Shown here: piece by piece, positions 33,368 through 44,474 of the stretch
How the letters are laid out: every line of letters begins with the position of its first letter
How positions within the stretch are numbered: position 1 is the first letter of the stretch
NCBI GenBank assembly: GCA_033032865.1
Contig: JAWHQI010000276.1
Location: 2,604,001 to 2,668,000, forward strand
Direction of reading: 5' to 3'
Length of the DNA: 64,000 bases
Origin: Dactylorhiza incarnata
Taxonomy: Eukaryota > Streptophyta > Magnoliopsida > Asparagales > Orchidaceae
Notes under the pieces: generated by a model
The model's input: only the letters and a program-made list of their open reading frames with translations
Databases searched by the model: none
Told to the model about the DNA's origin: nothing
Program-made: the position numbers and the translations under genes

Positions 33368-34211
33368 TCAGAGATCCCTGCAATTCTCTCTCATATGGCC
33401 TTTCTCCTTATGATGCTCACAATACAGAGAAGGGTTCCTGAATCTAGGATCAGATTTCATGGGGGCTGGCCTTTTGCAAAAAGGCTGCTTCTGGAGGATT
33501 TGGAAAACTTCACTCATCGAGATATTGAGTTTGGTAAATGATTCTTGAGAATCATTATAAGAATGCTGAGGGAGCGGGGGAGGAAGCTGAACAAAGTGAA
33601 TTTGATGAATTGAGACTTGCTGGGGAGCTGGGATGACTGGAGCTGGCAACATAGGCACTTGAGGTTGGAACTATTGATGCCCCTGGTGAGGACGATGATG
33701 AAGAAAATTCCTTCCTCTTTGAGTCGGAGGCTGGAAATCTTGACGCTGCGGATTTGATGATGGAGGGGCTAGAGGAAAGCCTGCGGAGCTTTTCTGAACT
33801 GCCTTGCATGCTAAATTAGAAATATAGACAGGGTTGTTTACTTTTTCTTATATGAACCTATTCGTGATGCTATTTAGTTCCTGATAAGTGCTCGGCTCTC
33901 TGGTTGTGACCTCAAACTTGAGAGGTCCCTCTTGCAAACCATTTAGCAATGCGACCAGATACAATGAGGGATCCACATCCCTTATTCCCAGAATCTCCCT
34001 CTGGAAATGGTCGATGAAGCGGGTTGTAGTCTCATTTTCATTCTGCTTGATCTTGAAGAGGATCACATGACCACTCTTCCTTTTCTTTGAGGTGGCAAAC
34101 CTCAGAAGTAGCTCCTGCTTCAGAACTGTGAAGCAAGAGATGGACTGGGGAGGTAAATTATAGAACCACTCCCTTTCCTGCCCATCAAGAGTGGTGATCA
34201 ACAACTTGCAC
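33368..34211 (-). pseudogene. gag: Tat gag, C-terminal part with variant knuckle
   Basis: Frame 34204-33848 holds a retrotransposon gag domain (LITTLDGQEREWFYNLPPQSI, TTTRFIDHFQREILGI, LYLVALLNGLQEGPLKFE). After stops, a Pro/Ser-rich linker follows (33809-33560), and 33658-33368 ends with YCEHHKEKGHMRENCRDL. This matches the CX2HX4HX4C variant knuckle of Tat Gag. The N-terminal part is at 40465-41078, separated by the Athila derivative that inserted at a TGCAC target. Confidence 0.85.
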
Positions 34212-34856
34212 TGATGAATTTAAATTTAGATTTTGCAAAACCTTTCATGAAGCGATAAGAATTAGGCGGGCACTTTCGAGGAGTCTCGCGAGTACTCCTA
34301 CTTTGAGAAACTAATCGTTATCCTCTCGAGGGATATAAGTAACAGTCTTTTCTTCTTTCGAAATATCGACGATTATGCCCCGACGACGGCGCCGAATTCT
34401 TTTAAATTTATAGAAAAGGAGAGAGTTTTGAAAGTTTTTGTAATTATTATCCAAACTAATCTTTCGATGAATGCAAGTATACCTTATCGCTTATATTATA
34501 GGATATTTTTAGAAAATATCAAGGTCGTATTTTTCCAGATCGTGTTGAATATTTTTACTTTTTAAGAACGCGCAATTATTTTATCGAAGAAACGAGTTTT
34601 GACTAATATTGTAAATTTAAAAGAGCGGTGATGATAATAATTAAGCGATTGCGTGCGTTTAGCAGAAACAAAGATAAACAATTATAAGAGAAAAAAAGGA
34701 AAAGAACACATTAAATTAAAAACTCACGCACTCTACGATAATCAAAATGACAGAAATATAAGAAACCAGAAAATTTATCTCCTACACACACGCACTTTAC
34801 TTTGAAATGAAAGAAAGCATAAAAACTAAATTAGAAATGAAAGACAATTCAGACTC

Positions 34857-35440
34857 ATACACACACACACACTCTACAATAATGAAAAGATAAATTAAAG
34901 AAAACAAAACTAAAGAAAGCAAAAAACTATACTCATACACACACACACACACACACTCTACAATAAGAGAAACAAAATTTCAAAGAAAATTAAAACTATA
35001 CTCATACACTCACACACACAAATATATAAACAACTCATTAGAATAAAGAAAAAAGAAAATACTCCCATACACACACACACACACTAACATAAAAAAACTG
35101 GAAAAAAAATTACACTCATACAATCACACAAACAACAATAAGTAAAACTAAAATAAAATAAAATTTACACTCATACACTCTTACACACAACATAATGAAA
35201 AACTAAAATAAAAACAAACAGAAATTACACTCATACACTCACACACACAACAATAAGTAAAACTAAAATAAAATAAAATTTACACTCATACACTCACACA
35301 CACAACATAATGAAAAACTAAAATAAAAATAAAAACAAAACAATTACACTCATACACTCACACACACAAACAATATGAAATCTAAGTAAGAAAGAAAGAT
35401 AAACCACTAACTCATACACTCACACACACCACTTGAATAA
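34857..35440. repeat. Interspersed ACTCATACACTCACACACAC repeats
   Basis: About ten (CA)-rich cores preceded by ACTCATACA recur every 55-90 bp, separated by A-rich spacers such as AAAACTAAAATAAAA. It is a decayed or growing minisatellite within the LTR. Confidence 0.75.
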
Positions 35441-35751
35441 AAAAGAAAGAACAATCTAAGTTATCACACACACTCACAGAACAAAAATTAAAGGAAGAAC
35501 AAGAAGAACAAAGAAGAACAAGAAGAACAAAGAAGAACATTCTTATATATAAATAATAGGGATTACAACTTTTAAAAGAAAGCCTAAACTTGGAAAAAAG
35601 GAGCCCAAACAAGGGGCTATAAAACACACAAACAATCTCACAAAAACTCTCACATACACTATCACATGCACTCACAAGAACACTAAAAAAAATACTCACA
35701 AAAACTAGCTTAGGTTCTAAAAATATGAAGCCGCAAAATAAGAAACCCCCC

Positions 35752-36010
35752 TTATTTATAGGCAATAATGGAGTGCAATTAGCTGTTCTGGAGGGTGGCT
35801 AGAAGGTTGGCTTGGGTGAGCTGGTGGGTTGACTTGGGTGAGCTGGCGAGTTGACTTGGTTGAGCTGGAGGGTTGGGGTTCCGATAGTCGCTGGCGGGTT
35901 GGGGTTCAGATAGTCGCTGGCGGGTTGGGGTGCGAATAGCCGCTGGCGGGACAGCTGGCGGGTTGCAGGCTGGCTGGATGGCAGGCTGGCGGGCGCGGAT
36001 AGCGGGTCGG
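35752..36010 (-). promoter_or_regulatory. TATA box and GGCGGGTTGGGG repeats of the Athila derivative LTR
   Basis: GCCTATAAATAAG is the complement of 35751-35763. Upstream in element orientation, at 35820-36010, at least eight GCTGGCGGGTTG-type units repeat in clusters. Confidence 0.6.
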
Positions 36011-36119
36011 GTGCGGATAACTAGATTTAATCCAGCAAAATTTGGCGTGGGCTGGTTTCGATCCCGCCACCTCTAGAAAGCGAATCAAGAAACAACTCCA
36101 CTAAGCAAAATGTTCTTAT

Positions 36120-36511
36120 CTGTAAACACAATAACTATATTATATATATTATATATATTTATAAAAAATTTATATTAATACATATTACATAACTAACTTA
36201 AATATTAATATTATTTTTTTGTTTTTATGAAGTACCTTTATATATATTGTAAATAAAATCATATATTCATACATAAATATTATATATACATTGAAAAATT
36301 CATACTCAAATATATATATAAATACATTTACATATAAATTAACTTTATATATTTATATTTTCAAATAGTTAATTTTATTATTATATATTTAACTTATTTA
36401 TACTTTACATTTACATATATAGATATAGTTTTCATTTAATAAATATTTACATATATATTTACCAATATTTTTAAATACTTTATATATATATATTTACAAA
36501 TATTGTTAAGT

Positions 36512-36559
<48 letters not shown>
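36120..36559. repeat. AT-rich tract ending in (AT)n
   Basis: A long A/T-only stretch of TATATATTTACA-like words, with an (AT)n run at about 36515-36559. The same sequence type resumes at 40245-40440, so the Helitron-like element inserted into this tract. Confidence 0.85.
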
Positions 36560-36562
<3 letters not shown>

Positions 36563-36587
36563 ATACTATTCTAGAAAGAAATATGAG

Positions 36588-37209
36588 TTGGCTTTTAAAA
36601 GCCACGAATTTAAAAACCGTTCAAAAGATCCTGACCATCCACTCATAATCCAACCGTCCAATCAGAAACAAAAAGCAATCAAACTTCTCTCTCTTCATTC
36701 CCGCTCTCGCCATTTCAAACTCCCTCTCTCACTCTCACGCCGCTACCGAAGCCCTAATGCCGCTCCAAACATCACCCTGCTGTCGTGCCTCCATCGCAAG
36801 TTCCTCTCCCACGATCGCCTTTTACCCGCTGTCTCCAGCAATAAAAAATGGCGGCTCCCTCCTCATCGGCCAGTCCCAACTCTCCATCGACGAATGCAAC
36901 CTTGGCTTTTTTGTTGTCACCTCCGACCAAGGTATTTGCACATCTCCTCATGCTGGTAAGCCCGACAGCCCTCTCGACCATGGTCTTTTCTCTAAAACCC
37001 TACATTTCTTCTTCCCGCAGCAGATTGCATGTGCTATCGACTACTGCTCTGCATTCCTCGCAAACCCATCCTTTTCGTTCTCTCATAGCTACCAATGCTC
37101 TCAGGTTTGTCACTATTCCCCCCCTCAACTTTGTAACTATTTCCTCTCCCCCTCAGATTTTTTGAGGTTTCTAACTATTCTCCATCACCACGAACCCCAA
37201 GCCACCTGA
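36588..37209 (+). other. Unrecognised open frames in the Helitron-like element
   Basis: Two overlapping frames (36588-36959 and 36757-37209) are Ser/Pro/His-rich and open for over 120 codons each. They contain no motif I know. Base content is C-rich against the T-rich downstream part, so this could be a captured exon or untranslated leader. I do not claim a protein. Confidence 0.25.
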
Positions 37210-37574
37210 TTCACAAGTCTCCGACGATGATTCCCAGGCGAGAAGAGAGGGGTTCGTTGCACACTAAACAATGCCAACAAGGAGATCATCCTTCTCCTCC
37301 AAATTCGATCCCAACTACATCTCTGCTTCTCACCCTTGATGGCTTCTCCCCCTTAACTCCCTTCATCAAAGAGTGGAAGGGGGAAATTTTTATCAAATTC
37401 AAATCAAGTTCTTCCGCATCAAGCCCAACCCCAATGGTCCAATTCAAACTGAAAGTGCCCTGTCTCTTCTCCTATCAATGGTACAATATTTACTATTTTT
37501 CCTTTCTGCATGTGTTATTCTCTTGGTCATAATAAACTCTGTTTCACTCCTTAGAAGTAATGATGTTCACGGAC

Positions 37575-37873
37575 ATGTGCTCCTTGCTTTGTTTCATATC
37601 ATGTATGCTGACCCAAAGAATCTAAGGTTTGATTTCTTGCACTGTTTCTTCTCATGTAGGTTTTTTAATGACAACAAAAATGTTTGATTTAATACCCTAA
37701 TGAAAATTATTTGTTACTTTGGTTTATATTGCTTTGTTTCATCTCAAGCATGCTGACCCAAATAATCTAAGGTATGATTTTTTTTCTCTGTTTCTTCCCA
37801 TGTAGTTTTTTTTAGTTGCAGCAAAAAGTTTGATTTAATGTCCTAATGAAAATTATTTGTTACTTTGGTTTAT
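37575..37873 (+). repeat. Tandem duplication of about 150 bp
   Basis: The block from GCTTTGTTTCAT to GTTACTTTGGTTTATA (about 37588-37727) recurs at about 37731-37874. Both copies contain CTGACCCAAAnAATCTAAGG and TTTCTTCnCATGTAG, the latter resembling a splice acceptor. Confidence 0.8.
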
Positions 37874-39378
37874 AAGAAAATAACATTGAAAAATCTTTTA
37901 TATGGAAGTCTTCTTTTTGCATAAATCTCCTTTTCTTTTAAACTTGCCTGAAGTGAATGATTTTTATCCACACATCATAGGACTAAGGAATTACTTTATG
38001 TTTACTTAAAATTTCTTATTGAATTTTTAACCTAATTCTACCAGAAGCATTTTAGGCATACAAGAAAGCCTGTGTCTCCACGTACAAGCATATCTATAAC
38101 TGTGGCTGATGAGGGAACAAAAGAACAAAAGAGATTGTTGGTATGGATCTCCAATACGTATTTCTTAGATGGTATAAGTCATACATATGGATTTTCTTAT
38201 TCGTGCAATGTTATTATCCATAACAACTCACAATTTCACAACAACTTAATGAATGTTATATGCAAACCATTACATGATTTTCCATGATTACATCATGATT
38301 CCTCACTGCCTTGCTTTCCCAATGCTCTTCATTTAATTTGGCATTCATGATACCAAAGTAACATTTACATGTGCTTACTGTCCAGGATCGGTGGAAGGAA
38401 AACGACAACTCACAAAATGATTGAGAAAAACCTTGAATACACTGGATGAGAAGGTAAACTAAAAAGTTTTAATATTACATTAGCTTTTCCCTTCACCATT
38501 TTGATCTAGTTGCCTCATAGTTAGAGTTGATGGTGGCATTTTCAGTCCATTATTTTTATAGGGTTTCAAGCTATAACTTCTTCCTTCATGTGAAGTTATG
38601 GTAGATTCATTTAGTAAGAATTGTAGTATTTCTATGCATTCTATCTCAATTTAAGTTTCAGATAACTTTTAAAATGAGTTGCTGATATGGTAAATTCCTC
38701 TCTTTGTTACTCTTTTTGGTTGCATATCCTCTCTCCCAAAATAATGGTGTAAATGCACCTCTTGAATTTCTAATTTTGAATACCGCACAATTGTAGAATA
38801 AGATTTAGTAAGTGTGGATAGCTAAATTCTTCAACCATTTCCAATTTCTTCCTCTCGCGCGTTGTAAAACCCTTATATACCATGCATGTGATTCCTGTTT
38901 ATATTCAATTCCGAATGTTTTTTGTTATTGTCATTCATCCAATTTTTAAGAGAGATTGATATTTTTAGTTCATTAAAATTATAAATAGCGCTCAATTTGC
39001 TTCTACGACCATCAAAGGTAATAACGTATAAATAATAGTAAAATTATAAACTTTATCCTTTCATTTAATTTTTTCCATAACAGATAAAAAATGATCAGCT
39101 TTTGGGTCTTCTGACTGCAGATAACATCGTACAGAGGCAATATACAAAAGGAAAAAAATGAAGCGAGAAGAGTTAAAAGCCTCGAATATATTGGTTGTAG
39201 AGCACTTCAAGCACATAATTGGCGTGTATAAGGTATGATGCTCATTTTTGTTTCAATGTAGATTAAGATAATGTTGGACATGTGCAAATAGATCTTCATG
39301 TATATATTTTACATTTCTGTATTCAAATGTCTTTTGATTGTTCATCTCTACATCCTTTTACATTCGTGTATTCTAGGT

Positions 39379-39640
39379 GTGCTTTGAGGTATTAGTCAAG
39401 TTGTGGGTAGGCAAAGCACGGTAGATTCTGTGATGAATTTTTATAGGGTTGCTCCATAGTATTGACCAGTAGAGGGCCAAGCGAAGCAAATAGATCTCTA
39501 CTTTTTTTTACATTTTTTGTTTTCTCCGTAGCATTGACCGATAGAGGGTCAAGCGGAGCAAATAGATCTCTACCTTTTTACATTTTTTGTACTCTAGGTG
39601 TACTTTGAGGTATTAGCCAAGTAGTGGCTAAGCAAAGCAC
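39379..39640. repeat. Four related stem-loop units
   Basis: GTGCTTTG/CAAAGCAC pair across 39379-39419. GTACTTTG/CAAAGCAC pair across 39600-39640, with an inner TTAGCCA/TGGCTAA stem (39613-39631). TTGACC/GGTCAA pair at 39534-39552, and a similar degenerate one lies near 39458-39475. Loops carry AGGTATTAG. Confidence 0.6.
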
Positions 39641-39967
39641 AGTAGACTTTCTGATAACTTTTTATACCTTCATTTGAATTGAAATCAATCAAATCCTTGC
39701 AACTCTCAACTTCGTGCATACATAGATTTGAGGTTTTCCAAGTGATCTCTTTGAACAAATTTTTTTGGAAGCTTATTCAAAACTGATTTAGGTTCATTTC
39801 ATATATATATATATATACAATTGAAATCAATCCAACCTTAGTCCATTGGATGTTTGCTGGAACATGATTTCTGCTGAGCGCCTAAGAGATTTTATGTATA
39901 TAGATTTCTCAATTAGTTAGCCCCCCTCTGTAACTTCAGTTTGGCTCCATTTTAACTTCAGTTGTCC

Positions 39968-40207
39968 CCCACAACAAGTGTTGCCCCCCACGACAAATGT
40001 ATCCTCCCCCGACAAATGTCGCCCCCCTACGATAAATGTCTCCCCCCGCAACAAATGTCGCCTCCCACGACAACGGTCTCCCCCCACGACAAATGTCGCC
40101 CCCCTACGACAAATGTCGCCCCTACGACAAATGTCGCCCCCACGATAAATGTCTCCCCCACGACAAATGTCGCCCCCACGACAAATGTCGCCCACTCGAC
40201 AAATGTC
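39968..40207. repeat. Minisatellite of CCCCCACGACAAATGTCG-like units
   Basis: About twelve units of 15-20 bp. Each core CGACAAATGTCG has CGAC/GTCG arms around AAAT. ORFs through this array on both strands are repeat translations and are not called. Confidence 0.85.
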
Positions 40208-40464
40208 GCCTTGGATCGGGCCGGAGGCCCGTGCCTGTCACTCGTATATATATATACAAATATTTTTAAATACTTTATATAAATATTTACAAATATATTT
40301 ACATACTTAATTAGTTCCTTTTTACATATATATATATATTTATATATTTATATTAGCTAAAACAAATCATTTATTCAATAATTTACATGAAATATGTACA
40401 ATATTACTTAAAACGATGCTAAAAACTATACTAAAATACGCATAATTTATTATTCATCATGCAC

Positions 40465-41078
40465 CTCATCGCATCTGAGAGAGTCCTCAGAGCGACTGCA
40501 GATTTAAAGGTTTGAAGATGAGAACTGGGATCACTATCCATAGTAAGCACGGGCATTCTTGACTCCCTAAAACCACGGGGAGTTGGCTCCCAACGGATTC
40601 TATCAAAAAACGGAGAAGGCTCCTCTGCTTCATAGACACCAAAAGGAGCCAGAGTGGCAGTAGCGGTAGCTGGAGGATAAACATAATACTTTTGGAAATT
40701 TAAGGCTCGAGCCGGGGATCCCTAGGCTGCTCCTCTGAAAAAAGCTTGACGGAAAGCGAACTCTTCACCTTGAGATAGCAAAGGAGCTCCAGGTTGAGAG
40801 GTCGTGCGGTCTAAAGGGTGACCGGCGGCCAACCGATCAGGAGCCGTGACCTGATCGGCTTGAGGCATCAATCTCTTGGAGAGCTCGGACCGCAATTGAT
40901 TCATGGACTCAATCTGTCGAGCAGTCTCCTGGTGATTATGGGCGGCTCCCGACGGGCTTGAGCGAGGTGAAGCTCCATTCTAAGCACAAGAGTTTCCAAA
41001 GAGGTCACACTCACTGAAGAAGGGAGACTTCCGACAGCTTGGCCGGTCTAACCATTGCAGTCTGACATCTTAAAAGTC
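40465..41078 (-). pseudogene. gag: Tat gag, N-terminal part
   Basis: The reading starts at the ATG in the complement of 41076-41078 (MSDCNG, then a TAG). It continues through MNQLRSELSKRLMPQADQVT (40904 onward), a stop near 40722, and RGFRESRMPVLTMDSDPSSH-like sequence with TFKSAVALRTLSDAMRC at the end. Those last residues run into LLITTLDGQ at 34204, so the gag domain is split exactly by the TGCAC-flanked insertion. At least two stops are present. The leader to the LTR (41079 and 47586-47612) is split by the 41100-47580 element. Confidence 0.75.
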
Positions 41079-41099
41079 TACTGATTTCACCTGGACACT

Positions 41100-42751
41100 T
41101 GATGCGCAAATCTTAGCACACCGCTATAGGAGGTAGCGAGACTGCGGCACGAAACGGCATTGTACCGATCGTTCAAGTAATATAAAATGGGAATGAATCC
41201 CTAAGTATCGATCTCAAAGGAAAACAGTAAAGTGGAGTTTATTATCGAGGAAGGACTTGAGATCGAAGTCCTTAACGTCGGATGGATGCGGAAACGGGGG
41301 TTTTGGATTATGGAAATAAAATAAAAGCTATCAACTACTCCTATGCAATGCCGCTATGCAATGCTTCGCTTGGCGGGATGGAGACTAGGCAGGACTTGAG
41401 CGCGCTGCGTCGCAAGGGCGGATGGACGAGTAGGCAAGCGGAATCGAACTATGCAGGCCTTGAGCGCGCTGCTTCGTTAAGCGGGATGGATTACACGGGC
41501 CGCGATGCCACGCTTCGATAAGCGGATGGACGAGTAGGCTAACGGAATGAGGGTCGCAAACACCTCGTCGACAAGCACGCCACTAGAAATTGCTGGTGCG
41601 GCACCGGACACGGTGGTGGAGTGGAAAATGGATGGCGGCGCACCTCATTAACACATATGAATTAAATAATTCCAAATAAATGAAATAAGCATTACAAAGC
41701 ATAGTTCATAGCATACATCATCAAAATATAGAGATTACAAACATTACATCAACATAAGGAAGAGAAAAAGGCAAGAGATACGACCGAATCCGGAGGCTCG
41801 TTGTAGATTCACGGTAGGAAGCACCGGGTTGTCAATCCGCGTCCTAGCTCGGTCCCAACTATCGTCCAGGGTAGAGGAGGGCTGTCACACCTCCCAATGG
41901 ACCCGTCTTCTCCAGCGTTTTATAATCCGGCCACGTCCGAGCGAAGAAATCCTTCCTTGGCGATGAAGATGAGTGTAGAATCTCCTCTTTGAAGCCCTTG
42001 GATGATGGAGGGGGCCTAGGGGGCGAACACCTGCGGAAATGGGCGGAACGGCGGAGCTGGGCGAGAAAAACGGTGAAGGATCTGACCTAAATCGCGAGCA
42101 GGAATATTTATAGGCGCTGGAATAAACAGTGCGCACGGTCATTGGCGCATGACCAGTGGTCATGCGCACTGGAATCCTGTGATCGTGCGCCTGCCTGGGT
42201 GGAGCCTGGAATGCAAGAAATTTATAAAATACCATGTTCGCACGACCAGTGGCGCACGACCGGTGGTCGTGCGCACTATCATAGGTGGTCGTGCGCACTG
42301 GTCGAAACAGAACTCATAAAATTGATGTTAAGTGTGCACGAACAGCGGCGCATGACCGGTGGTCGTGCGCAATATCATTGGTGGTCGTGCGCACTGTCCG
42401 AGACAGAACTCAAAAAAATAGGGTTAAGTGCACACGATCAGCGGCGCACGACCAGTGGTCGTGCGCAATAGAAACAGTGATCGTGCGCAGTGTTCCTGTA
42501 CAGAATTGTACCGGGAACACCCGCACGACTCCTGTTCCAGCACAACCACGAATCCAGCCACTGAAAGTGGCACTTAACAATCCATGAAAACTACTAAAAA
42601 TGAAGAACATGAAATAACACCAAAAACGGGCCTAGAGGTGCACTTAGCATGGAGTGTCAAATATGAGTGAAAACATGTCTAAGGTGAAGTGCATAGCCTA
42701 GAAAATCGGCCCAGATGAGTCCATAAATGTGTATATATTTGGGACTCATCA
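41100..42751 (-). repeat. 3' LTR of the non-autonomous Athila-type element
   Basis: 1652 bp. TATA box CCTATAAATATTCC is the complement of about 42102-42115. Just upstream in element orientation (42128-42490), GCGCACGACC/GGTCGTGCGC palindromes repeat every ~115 bp. The Ala/Arg-like ORFs here are repeat translations. Confidence 0.9.
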
Positions 42752-44474
42752 CACCCCCAGACTTAACTGTTTGCGCGTCCCGAGCAAACCATCTCTCGCG
42801 GACAGGAAAAACATAAGCTGGCGAAGAAATTATCAAGCGGAGTACCATGCGAAGTCGCATGCTCATGTGCGTAGAAATATAGTAGATAAAATTTCTAATT
42901 ATACATATTAGTTTATAATTTTCTAGGAGCGTAGATATATATTACGTTTACTCAAAAAGTGAATCACGGTGAATCATAAGGTCGTACATAGGAAGAAAGT
43001 AAACTGAACGCTGAGGCGAGCATTGCCAAAGATCGGGGCTCGGGACAACTCCAGTGAAATCCATCAATGTCGGTGACCATAAGCTTGCCCGTTCGCACTC
43101 TCTCCACGACACTGGTTTGACTCAAATGCGTGAATCAATAGGACTTAAGGTTTTAGATGAGGCTTGGGTTTAGGTGAGGTAAACAAATATAAACATGAAG
43201 GCTTAGAACACAAAAACCCAAATGAGCAAATGCATAACACTATCCAAGTAGCCAAAAAACACGCGGATGCACCACACCCCCAGACTTAGACTTAGACGCA
43301 TGGGTGTGTGCACCGCCTACTCCCAAATATAAATCTCAAACAGATTTTTTCAATTAAACTTTTCATTCTTCTTTTTCTTTTCAAATCTTTTTCTTCTTTT
43401 CTTTTTCTTTCTTTAGCAATTTCAGCAATTTTTTCAAAGATGCACATCCACATTTTCACATTGTACTTCCACAATCAACACCACCAATTTAAAATTTAAA
43501 CAAAATGCTTGCATTTTGGGTGTGCGACTAGGATTGGAGTTTAGGCTTTGGTGAACAATAGTGGAGCTGAACCAAAAGAATGGGGTAGGCACAACTGGGC
43601 TAGCGAGGAAAAGATGATAGGAATGGCACAAAGGCTCAACCGGGCCAAAATGATGGCCTATATCACATTCACGCAATTGACTAACCGTATACCCATGCTT
43701 CAAGAATCGCTTGGGGCAAGTTCTAGCCACCGAGAAAGATAATCCTTTCTCCCGACTCGGGCAATACGAGGCTAACGAACGTCTACACACATCCCTATGC
43801 TACCGTTTGATTCACACCGGATTCACCAATTTTTGAGTGTAGTAAACAATATTTATGCTAATAGAAAAAAATATAAACTAAAAGCATAAAAAGAAATTGA
43901 ATCTACACGAATTTCTAAACGAGACATGAGCACTCGACTAGGAGCACTATAGGAGTCAACATTTTACTCTGCCTCATAATCCTAAGCCAGCACAATGATT
44001 TTCCAAATCACACAAAAAGACAAATTCAACTCGCGACGTGCCAACGGCTAAGCGCGCTCAAGTGGGTTCTGTGGTGTGCAATGAAAATAAACAAAACATT
44101 TTAAATGAAATCTTCTAGTATGCAGTGCAATAGTGCACGTGAGCGGGTAAAAAAAACTACTCTACCCCAGACTTAAACTAAACAATCCGCATAATATATG
44201 AAAGGAAAATCAAAATAGGGCTAGGGGAAGAGAGTACCCAATGCTCAGCAAGTGAGCATACCAGAAGATTGGCGATTAACTCTAGACCAAGCTGCAGCAC
44301 CCAACCAGAAGAATACCTGCATGGGTCAGCTCCGCAAAAACAAAAGAAAAGAGAAATGCTGAAATAAAATAAACTAACCACGCAGGATTAGATAAATTAA
44401 AAAATGCAAGAAAAAGAAGATAACTACTGGGGTTATTGTCATCCCAGCACGACTTATTTAAAAACATGAAGGTT
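42752..44474 (-). other. 3' non-coding region of the non-autonomous Athila-type element
   Basis: Holds the polypurine tract at 42752-42764 and similar CACCCCCAGACTTA copies at about 43273-43288 and 44163-44175. No ORF is recognisable. Some T/C-rich tracts (43340-43430) occur. Confidence 0.6.

Larger units (their letters stand above)
36560..40244 (+). mobile_element. Helitron-like element, non-autonomous
   Basis: The 5' end TCTATACTATTCTAG follows A in an AT tract. The 3' end has a GC hairpin CGGGCC-GGA-GGCCCG (40217-40231), nine bases, then CTCG, then T. A 5' TC, a 3' hairpin 10-12 bases before CTRR, and insertion between A and T without duplication are the Helitron signature. Here the end is CTCG, one base off CTAG. 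I see no Rep/helicase motif, so it would depend on an autonomous partner. Inside are intron-like T-rich stretches, direct repeats, hairpins and a minisatellite near the 3' end. ORFs in 36588-37209 and 37227-37687 are open but not recognisable. They may be captured gene fragments. Confidence 0.5.
34212..40459 (-). mobile_element. Athila-type deletion derivative hosting a Helitron-like element
   Basis: Perfect 8-bp ends TGATGAAT...ATTCATCA and target duplication TGCAC (34207-34211, 40460-40464). Its left part shares word order with Athila LTR ends (complement of ACCTTGATAT...CTTATCGACG). CCCCGACGACGGCGCC at 34379-34394 resembles the complement of the Asp-tRNA primer site, only about 165 bp from the end. 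I read 34212-34376 as a short 3' LTR remnant, then the primer site, then a 5' LTR to 40459, with the internal region deleted. A solo LTR with a chance match is the alternative. Without the Helitron-like insert it is about 2.6 kb. No coding sequence is recognisable; the Cys/Phe-rich ORF at 35412-35765 is not supported. Confidence 0.75.

Noticed and set aside
35412..35765. A Cys/Phe-rich 117-codon ORF resembling a secreted or membrane protein
   Set aside because: It arises from low-complexity GAACAAGAA and CACTCACA repeats read in reverse; no start context or homologue is recognisable.
39917..40282. Overlapping ORFs on both strands encoding MSPTTNVAP-like or GGDICRGGD-like repeats
   Set aside because: They are translations of the 15-20 bp minisatellite, with no start context or domain.
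42142..42587. ORFs rich in HDQWSCA / RTTGGRA words, also at 46971-47416
   Set aside because: They translate the LTR palindrome repeats and occur in both LTRs in two frames.
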